Assembly (NCBI GenBank): GCA_023974075.1
Contig: CM043808.1
Span: 21,452,824-21,516,823 of the forward strand
Length of the DNA: 64,000 nucleotides
Origin: Chaenocephalus aceratus
Taxonomy: Eukaryota; Chordata; Actinopteri; Perciformes; Channichthyidae
Direction: 5' to 3'
Shown piece after piece: positions 55,735 through 64,000 of this stretch (the stretch's first letter is position 1; every line of letters starts with the position of its first letter). Both the position numbers and the translations under genes were made by a program. A model generated the notes under the pieces. The model was not told the DNA's origin, searched no databases, and saw only the letters and a list, made by a program, of their open reading frames with translations.

Positions 55735-58560
55735 AAGTGAATGGCTTCCTGGTGATACTGCTTCTACCCGTCAGTGCTTAGATATTATCCCGCTGAAAAA
55801 ATGAATACAGAATTCCCACAAACTGTCATCAAATGTCTTTCTATTATAAATGTAGATGAAATGTATATCCCCATAATGACCTAAACAATAAAGTCTATGG
55901 CTTTTACTTCTTTACCAGACTAGTTACATGATGTTGTCCAAATTACATTGTGTCTCATTACATTACTATGTTTTAACTTTAACTGTAAATATGTTCTTTC
56001 TACATTTCAAACCTCAGTTACTTTAATACCTAATACCTAATGTTGAAACATTAGTTGAAACATTACTCACAGGTCAGCTTCTTCAGTATTCCATTCTGGA
56101 CTTACATCTCTCTGGTAGGCCCTTGGCCACTGATTCTTTATCTGTGTTACCTGCTATAACTCAATCAATATTAGAGACATGTCAACATTCCTCAAACAGT
56201 ATGTTATCCCCAAATATGGAGCAGGTCAATTCTAAAACTGTCAATCAATGGTCAGATTGAACAATGGAGTTGGAGCAGCAGGTTCCTTTCAGTCCGTAAA
56301 TAAAAAAAAAAAAATGTACATTGTGAAGTTTACACTCCCCCTTTTTTACACATTAACTCATGTGTAAACAAAATCCTGCATGGGAAGAAAACCTTCAGGT
56401 CATAATGGATTATAAGACAATACCAAACATTTTTCCCAAATGTACATCCATTATTTCCACAGTAAACACTTCAGTGAAACGAAGTGTTTCTCTCCATCAT
56501 TCAGTCCTAAAAGAAACAGAATCTTCAAATGTCATAGTTTGAGTTTCACATTCTGCAAACCGCCACCTCCTGTGGGAGTGAAATATCATCAAGCAGATTA
56601 GAAACGGTTTCCCCTTTTGTGCAATGTTAGGAAACCTCTCATTTCACACATTATTATCACACAAAAATAATGTGTTAGTCCAAAACATGCTTGATTAGTC
56701 ATTGTTTTAAATCATGCAGTTGCACTGATCAGATGCAGACATACACTCACTCACACTCACACTGTCAGGTTGTAAAGTCAAGTTTGGTCAGGTACACCTC
56801 AGAGTCAGTCATTGACAGTGCCTTCCCAAGTTACCCTGTCGGTCAGGGTCAAAGGTCAGTTGGTCTCAGTCTTTTTGGCCATGTGTCGTGCTCTGCAGAG
56901 ACTCCGATCTTCCAGCACAGGCCAGCATCCTCCGTCTATAAAAATCTGTATATATGGAGCGCCATCATTTATTAATTCACAATTCCAACTATAATGTTCA
57001 AGATATCTCTGTTTTCCCAAATTCCCTGAAAAGTGTTAGCCAAAAAATGTCACTTCCTTATTGTACTACTACTGCCGTTCATTAACACCTAATCAATATC
57101 AACACGTCTAATAGATGTAATTCAGAAACTTGTGTACATCACTATTATCTTGTGTCAAAACATTACTAGGATCTGTAAAGCTCTGCTATGTATTCCATAA
57201 CTCATTCTATTAATTTATCTTCAATTTTGGTGCACTTAAAGAACAATGTTACCCTCTTTAACAGTGCGTGGAACCCTGGGTGTCCTGAACATGTAACAAT
57301 CACTCCTTCTTTTATCAAGGACCTAAAAACAGAAGTAATTTCATCAATGGTTTGTAGCTGAACTTAGGAATTATCCCTCATGGTAGGTATGTTTTTACTT
57401 TTTAACATCTCTAAATGTCAGTTAATTACTAACTAAATGAATGTACATTAGGAGGTGGTGCCGCTAGTCCTCTAAACTCATAATCTGGTGCTGTGCGCTT
57501 CCTGTGAAGCTGCAAGTAAGATTTTAAAAAACCACTGCAGGGTGGGTCGAGTGACCCCTCCTCCCTATTGGTCGTCAATAATATGCACCCTTACAATGGG
57601 TGATTGAAGGCCCCACATTATTTCCCATGTCAGCATCAGCCCTCTTTACTCTAAAATTACTTTTTAAATAGGAATATGTAGAAATGGAACAAATATTCAA
57701 TCTTCAGAAAAGTTCTTAACCAATGTCTATCTGGTGACTAGCCAACATATTTTAAAATGTCAGATGTATAAAAATAAGCCTAAATACTCCGTTACCATCA
57801 AAGCCCAAATCTAGACACAAGGTGAACAGTTTTGGTAACGGACAATTTAATCTAAAAACAACACAAAATTGGACTTGTGTCCTTGTTTTTTGTTCTTCAA
57901 AATACATTAGCAAATACCCTGCGAAGTAATCGCAACATAACTAACCCTCCCCAGGATATGAACTCCATTAATCCCTTTACTCATAGTTAGTTTATATGTC
58001 TAGATTATTATGTGTGACCTAATAATCAGATGTCTTGTTTGCCAAACAAGGATATTAAACTTTAATCTTTTCAGTATTCCAGACCATCGTTTAAACAATC
58101 AGCCTCCCTCTCAAACACTAATGTTATTGTTGTACACCACCTCTGGAAAACTCTTGCACAGTTATGCTGTCAAATCATCGCATAATCTCCTCAGAGTCTG
58201 AACCGTCTGAGACCAGCCTGTCTCAAGATCTTGTCACAATGTGAACAGTCAGTAATGCGTTGTCCTCTGCAGCTGTAGTCAATAGGATCAATGAAACTCT
58301 TGCACTGGGATGTCCTGAGGGGGAAGGCACCTCTGGATCAATGTGCTACAGTCAGCAGACACACGTTGTCCTCTGCACAGCAGGAATCCCCAAAAACTGC
58401 TGTTCCTCTTCCCACCACTGTTGACTTGGCAACGAGGTACACGCAAAATGTCAAACCCTCCTCAGATGCTTTCTTTGCACAGTTCTTCTGTTTCTGTAGT
58501 GAGCAACTCTTCACCAACACCACTGATTCAGAGTACAACCCCAAAGGTGTGATAGAGATG
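55735..58560 (-). other. Outer LTR element interior, resumed
   Basis: Colinear with the inner element from 47805 onward at high identity up to about 57300, then more diverged. No coding frame. Confidence 0.75.
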
Positions 58561-59246
58561 TGAGTGGATAACTAGTCCCGCATTTTCAAATCTCCGCGCG
58601 TCCCTAAACAAGCTGATATCTTACAGGAAGGAGTCCAGAGCATACAATTAAACCGTTAAACAATAATCCGCTGTAATGGTAATATACAATGCAATACAAT
58701 CAATACATTACCATACAAAACCATATCATTTCATATGCATAATGTCAGAAGTGGGCCCACTCCTGGCTCCTGCCCACAGGCCGCCAGGACCTTCCAGTCC
58801 GAGCGACGCGAGAAGAAGAGGCAGAACAGCAAGCTGGATAGGCTTTCATACCAATGATACAGGAAGGGTGGAGTTTAAGGACAACTGGTCGTCCTTTTTC
58901 CAGTCATCTCAAACAAACACCTCTGACCCTCACTGTCTCCAGCCTCCACACATACACACATCCCCCCCATCCATTCCAGAGACCACAGTAGGGGTCTTGC
59001 TCCAGCTCCCCCACAGCAATAAACCCTTAACAGCTCCTTGTCTACCGCCATTTTAGTCCTCACATTTATGAAAGGATGAAAGATAAATCAATATAAAACA
59101 CAAACACAGGTATTGTTTGAACAGTATTCACTTAACTGCTACTATTTGATAATTACCAGAGGAACTCAAAGGACCTCTTTTATATATCTGGAAATTGCAA
59201 CAGACTTTCTGCCATTTTTCAAATGTAACACACTTCTTAAATATCA
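58561..59246 (-). repeat. Solo LTR of a related family
   Basis: Starts TG, ends CA, and GATG flanks both sides (58557-58560; 59247-59250). Its first part matches the inner-element LTR (AAATCTCC, AAGCTG, GGAATCCAGAGC-like) and its second part matches the outer-element LTR (CATTACCATAC..., CTACCGCCATTTTAGTCC), so it bridges the two LTR types. Confidence 0.8.
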
Positions 59247-59250
59247 GATG

Positions 59251-61717
59251 CTGCAGGTGGCGCACAACTTTCCAGTGCCGCTGTAATCACAATAAATCAG
59301 CAACTGGAGATAAACTCAATTTAAATCTCTCTCCCAACGGGTCACAAAATAAAACGGCTGAGTGTCTATATGGTCAGGAATGCTGAAACATGTGAATGTT
59401 AAAACAAATCAATGGCAGTAGTCTACCCGGATTCTTTACTCCATTAAAAGTAGTAAAACCACATTGTAAAATCTCTTTTGTCTAGTTGAAGTCCTGCTTA
59501 CTTCATCTTTAAAATCTTCTTTAATTTGAAACCAAAAAAGGTCTTCCTTCTCCACCATGATCCTATCTCTACATCCAAGTCCCTACAAACTGATGATTTA
59601 TCTTTAGAAACCATGAGGAATGACCCATAAAACACTATTCTTCCTTACTTCAGTTCTAAACCAAATGAGCCAAACAGGAAACCCCCTTTAACCACTTGCT
59701 TATTCTATTCTTTTTGAAATTGTTTATCTAAGTTGTGTTACAAGCAGGTTAGATCTGTAACAAATACAAAACGAACTGTATTTAGCGCTATAATTGAAAA
59801 ACAAGTAATCTGATCATATTTAATGAATATATATGTTTGAACACTTATTATTGCCGGAAAGGTTTCCTCACAAAATGTAATCTCCAACTAAAGCTCAAAC
59901 CTAAAGAAATCATCACGGAACAGTTTTCTGTCCTTATCACTTAATTGTCTCAATACAAACTAAAAAGCGTTGTGAAAACCCCCACTCTTGAGAACATCTC
60001 AACACTTTATTCCATCTGAGCACGAGTGTCTGACAGACACGCCCTATTAATCCAAAACGGTATTTAATGGTATCAATTGTGAACTTCCTTAATATGAATT
60101 GTAAATGCAACATATGTTCTCTTTAGAACACAGATATGACAGTAGCTGCTGAAACTGGTTAATAGCAGTTTTCTGTCAACCTAGTTAAGCATGTTGTTTT
60201 ATATCTAGTAAATATATTTTTATTTCATGTTTACTCACAAAACAATATGACATTATTTAGAAACAAGTTTTACTCTCTCTGAACTCTTCAAAACATCTAC
60301 TTGTCTTTCTCTTTCCTCCCTGTGCCCTGCAGCTGCCGGCTCAAGTTTCCCCTCATCAATCACCTGTGTGTTTGTGCAACACCTCTGTCATGCGTAACCA
60401 TTTAACAGATTAATTCTGACTGACAACCTTATAACAAACTCCCGTTTACTTTCTACTCTTTCTTCATAAACTTACAAACACAATTAATGTCTACTAATGA
60501 TATTACAAAAACACTAGGTGGAATAATCCACTATTATGTTCAATTTGAATCAAACTTTAACCTGCTTCATATACTCAGCAATAGCTATTATTACTTTCCC
60601 TCAACGATACTGTATGCAATAAATGCCTCTGAAATATAAGTAAACTTCTCAGTAAATGACAAATACCACGAAATTCACAATGCAATGTTTCTTATTTATT
60701 TAAATATCTACGACACATTGATCTATTAATCTTCAATGTTATTCCCTCCTTTTTCAGAGGAAAGCTGTGAAGTGGGGGCTTTCTCGAACCCACGCCTTCA
60801 GCCAGCTTGACTTCGCATGTCTTTATCTGACTTTTCTCCCTTATCTTATTAGTAATTATTCACATAAAATTATTCCCCGTACAGTCTATCGAGCTTTTTT
60901 GGTGCGATGCTTATTTCAACAGATAATGCGACCTTAGAATGCGCTTCGACACGGCTTTTCAGCTATGTGACATCCTCATGGAGCCGAAACCCAGGTCAAC
61001 AGAATCCTTTATCGTCACGTTTAGCTTCTTAGATTAAGCTGAAGAAGTATTATTCAGTTTCGTCCTGGGTGGATATCATTTCTTATGAAACCCACTGGAC
61101 TTCCCCGACTGAAATTGCCGACTTGATTTCTCTAAAACCAACGGGGCCCTGCACCATTTTCTTACATTTCTCGTCGCTTCACGTGTAGCATACCCCCTAG
61201 GTTCTTAACCTTTGCTTTATCAATATGAGTAGTCCATAGTTACCTACCTATTCTATATGCATTGCATCATTATATAACATTTTAGTCCTTTGTTACCTAT
61301 CTATGCTAATGTATGCATTGCACTATCTTATAAGATTAGTAGTCCGTCGTTACCTACCTATTATAATAATTGCATTGCATCATTTTACCGCAGTCCTTTG
61401 TTACCTACGGATGCAATATAAGCAGTCCTTTGTTACCTACCTATGTTATTTAAATATCTACATTGCACTCTTTACCGTAAATGACACCTGGAAATATCTT
61501 TGACAACTCTAACATTTAGCTTGAGCCAATTACAGACCTTCGATAGAAACAGGCGTCCGTTTTACCTTTCAGTTGGATCCATAGTTGTCAAATATTATTC
61601 CAGGCATCTCCCTTCTTCCGCTGGCTGCCCGTGTTCCTCAAAACAAAACACTCATGACGTCACCACGTCGGCACGTCCTTACGTCTTCACGTCATGACGT
61701 TGTCGGGGTCGCCATTT
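59251..61717 (-). other. Outer LTR element interior, 5' part and leader
   Basis: No gag or pol frame. 59470-59770 matches 51030-51310 of the inner element. The leader has about five diverged repeats around AGTCCTTTGTTACCTACCTA (61230-61450). Confidence 0.7.
61697..61714 (-). other. Primer-binding site of the outer element
   Basis: Minus strand TGGCGACCCCGACAACGT, three bases after the 5' LTR. Similar in position and sequence to the inner-element site and to the complement of the tRNA-Trp 3' end. Confidence 0.6.
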
Positions 61718-62801
61718 TGAAGGAGTTTTGGACTACTTTCCTCCGCGCCGTTCCTATGAGCTTGCTTTAAAAGAAGAAACACTCAAAACAACCAGGACGA
61801 GGGTTAAACAAAAATCTGTTTTAATCATAAACGGTAATAATGCAATACTATATAATACATTACCATACGAAGCCATATCATATGAGTAATGTCAGGAGTA
61901 TGCCTACTCCTGGCCTTGTTCACAGGCTGCCCCGACCTCCCGGTCCGAGCGGCGCGAGAAGAGAGGAAGAAACAACACGTTGCACGTCCCAAAACCAACA
62001 AAGGGGTGGAGTTTCATTTGGGAGATACCAACACGCTGTCTCACAGGGAATTAGCGCGGGCAGCTTTGAAAGCCACAGGTGTTGGGAAGGCCTGCAGGAT
62101 GCACCTCATTAAAAATCAGGGGAAATGTCCCTCCCCATTTGCAAAGCCTATCGGGTTTAACCCAGAAAAACATTCTCAGGGATAATCTTTACACTCAAAA
62201 CAGAAATCACCATTAATTCTGCATCTTCCTTCTTCACAAATAGCTTAAAACACTCTTTTGATAAACAGGTAAAAAGTCAAAGAAAAAACTATTGTGCTCA
62301 TCTACTTTTAAGAAAAGGGAACATTGTTTCAGAAATCTATAAAAAACCTCTCTATTTGAGAGGAACAATTTACCTTTTGTTCCTTCAATTATTAACACAC
62401 AGGAATGTATAAACCCACACATATACCATTAAAGATATGTAGATTTCCTTAAAACCTGGCCTGCCAGAGATCTAAAACAGAATATACTCTCCCCACACCA
62501 ATCACCCTGTCTTGCATACCTCCACATCCCCACAGCAATAAAACCTAGTTTACTTTTAACAGCCCTTTGTCTACCGCCATTTTAGTCCTCACATTTATGA
62601 AAGGATAAAACAGAGAAATCACTATAAAACACAAACACAGGTAGGCCTATGCTTGAACAGTATTCACTTAACTGCTTATATTTGATAATTACCAGACAAA
62701 CTCAAACAGACCTCTTTTAGTGTCTGGAAATTGCAACAAGACTTTCTGCCATTCACATGTAACACACTTCTTTGGTACAATATCTCACATCAATTTCCAC
62801 A
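61718..62801 (-). repeat. 5' LTR of the outer element
   Basis: Pairs with 29171-30252; a modest number of substitutions and short indels separate the two. Confidence 0.92.
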
Positions 62802-62805
62802 ACGT
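62802..62805. repeat. Target-site duplication of the outer LTR element, right
   Basis: ACGT, matching 29167-29170. Confidence 0.85.
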
Positions 62806-63617
62806 GCATCCCTTTGACAGCACAAACTAACATCAAGCTAAAGACTGCTGTCTATTTGTGATTGTCTTATTATGGGATCAGGATAAATTGAATACACTTT
62901 AACCTAAATAAAAGATGATCAAATCTGGTGATAATATTGAAAATAGGCTTTTTTTGCCGTACCTCAAAGCAGCATGAGCTGAATAAAAAGGTTGTAATGT
63001 TGTCCCAAAGTTTAATAAACAGTACAAAATTGGAACATGTCAGAACAATAAATAAGCTAAAGCAGCTACCGTCGGGTAGCGTTTCATAAATCCCACCGTA
63101 CTGTAGGCTATATTGGTCTAAATGTTTTCACTTTGGTCTATTTATGTAATATAGTATAACTTATCTATAACAGAGCCAAATCTCTGTATGATTTTAGTAA
63201 ACTTCTCAATTGAATTAAAAAATAAGTGTAAACAACAGTGCAGTACGTCCAGCTAGCTAGTTAGCGTCACATATTTATCCGTATTATTTAACGAAAATGT
63301 AAGTTTTAATGCCCTTGAGTTTGACGTGGGTGACGTCAGTTAATTTAAGTAAGTTAAAACCCAATACTCACATTTATTAGTGATTCCTCCGCTCGCTGCT
63401 GCTTTTAAATCCACTTGCTGGGGAGACCGGAAGCCATTTCATTTGAAAAAAACTCCCTCTTCCCTGCGCGCATTGCACCCTGGGATATGGTAGGCCGCGG
63501 AGTGTACATCGATGTATCCTTCAAATTGGGGAAAACGTAGGCGATTTCGTGGGCCGCATTCAGAGGAGTCTCGTCTTCTTTTGAATTGGGGCTGCAGTAG
63601 AATAGTTTAAAAATCAG
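62806..63617. other. Right flank, no gene recognised
   Basis: AT-rich flank of the outer element. 63440-63600 is richer in CpG and could be near a promoter, but no exon is identifiable. Confidence 0.4.
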
Positions 63618-63713
63618 CTCCTAAATTCTAACCCTATCGTCTATTCCTTGACCTCTGAGTAAACGTCACGGGGTTAAGGGATAGTGGAAGGAGAATTCAA
63701 AAGGGCTTAGGAG
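63618..63713. mobile_element. Short MITE-like inverted repeat
   Basis: Ends CTCCTAA and TTAGGAG are complementary, and the arms (TATTCCTTGACCTC... against ...GGGGTTAAGGGATAGTGGAA) fold back imperfectly. About 96 bp. The superfamily is uncertain. Confidence 0.5.
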
Positions 63714-64000
63714 AAGAGACTGCGGTACTTTAGAGAATCCGAATGCACTTTCACTAACCGACGTGTTTATGATGCGCCAGTGGACGTCATTTTGTGCGTC
63801 TGCTGCTGTGGGGAAACTATGGAAACTACAGTTTTCTATACAGCGGACTACAACATGGATGTTTAATAAGAACGAGGGACTACTGTAAACTCATCTAGAG
63901 ACTCTGCACCGTGCTCTGATGCTGCTGTTTTGCTTTATGAACGTAGACAACAGAGAAACATATTCTTCATGACCAAAGTTGGAATTGAAATAAAAAAGGA
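63714..64000. other. Right edge, no gene recognised
   Basis: No frame of note before the window ends. Confidence 0.4.

Larger units (their letters stand above)
29171..62801 (-). mobile_element. Outer LTR retroelement with captured LIM gene, hosting large insertions
   Basis: Two long terminal repeats of 1082 and 1084 bp (29171-30252; 61718-62801) start TG and end CA, differ by a modest number of substitutions and small indels, and are flanked by ACGT on both sides. Orientation is minus: a polypurine tract adjoins the left LTR and a primer-binding site adjoins the right LTR. Without the 23.7-kb insertion (31995-55734) and a solo LTR (58561-59246) the element is about 9.2 kb. I find no gag, protease, RT or integrase frame. 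It carries a LIM-domain gene fragment next to its 3' LTR, so it appears to be a non-autonomous (LARD-like) element. Confidence 0.85.

Noticed and set aside
63500..63600. Opposite end of the Harbinger-like sequence at 27645
   Set aside because: Only a loose TTCAAATTGGGG resemblance; the arms do not match as inverted repeats.

Overview
The window is from a vertebrate, most probably a teleost fish. The evidence is its transposon content (L2/CR1/Rex-type LINEs, a Ngaro-type tyrosine-recombinase retrotransposon, hAT ends, a Penelope-like remnant), spliced genes with GT/AG introns, CA/TA microsatellites, and pieces of an Ajuba/LIMD1/WTIP-type LIM gene. I see no intact ordinary host gene. Nearly everything recognisable is mobile or repetitive.

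Layout. 1-5478: unique-looking flank with a possible conserved noncoding block. 5479-10780: a Ngaro element with the diagnostic split direct repeats A1...B1-A2-B2, encoding a gag-RT protein plus frameshifted RNase H and tyrosine recombinase. 10781-17006: an L2-like LINE interrupted by a hAT element (12253-15473, perfect 8-bp target duplication) that itself holds another inverted-repeat element (12298-14147). 17225-19060 and 21632-24690: two LINEs on the minus strand, with a Penelope-like remnant between them. 24728-25993: a terminal-inverted-repeat element containing a long CA microsatellite. 26400-29166: minisatellite, a hAT end, and sequence in which I recognise no gene.

29171-62801 is a three-level nest. 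(1) An LTR retroelement on the minus strand (LTRs 29171-30252 and 61718-62801, 4-bp duplication ACGT) carries a captured LIM-domain gene fragment. (2) A 23.7-kb segment (31995-55734) is inserted in it. The breakpoints can be read to the base because a paralogous element supplies the empty site. This segment encodes a zinc-finger/tyrosine-recombinase protein on the minus strand (44867 to 37074), carries the same two satellite families in direct orientation near both ends, and is flanked only by the trinucleotide ACA. It looks like a very large Crypton-like mobile element that I cannot name. (3) Inside the promoter-side minisatellite of that segment sits a young LTR retroelement (45861-53390) whose two 550-bp LTRs look identical. 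It has a 4-bp duplication CGGG, a second copy of the captured LIM gene, and no gag or pol reading frame that I can find. A related solo LTR (58561-59246, duplication GATG) lies in the outer element. 62806-64000 is right flank with a small MITE-like inverted repeat.

How the parts may work together (inference): the young LTR contains a TATA-like box and a strong splice donor, and the internal region has exon-like blocks with good splice sites ending in the LIM exon. The element therefore looks built to make a spliced LIM-domain transcript while depending on other elements for reverse transcription. The tyrosine recombinase is the natural candidate for mobilising the 23.7-kb segment. This copy has two single-base homopolymer frameshifts near the catalytic tyrosine and an array-filled interruption, so it is probably inactive.
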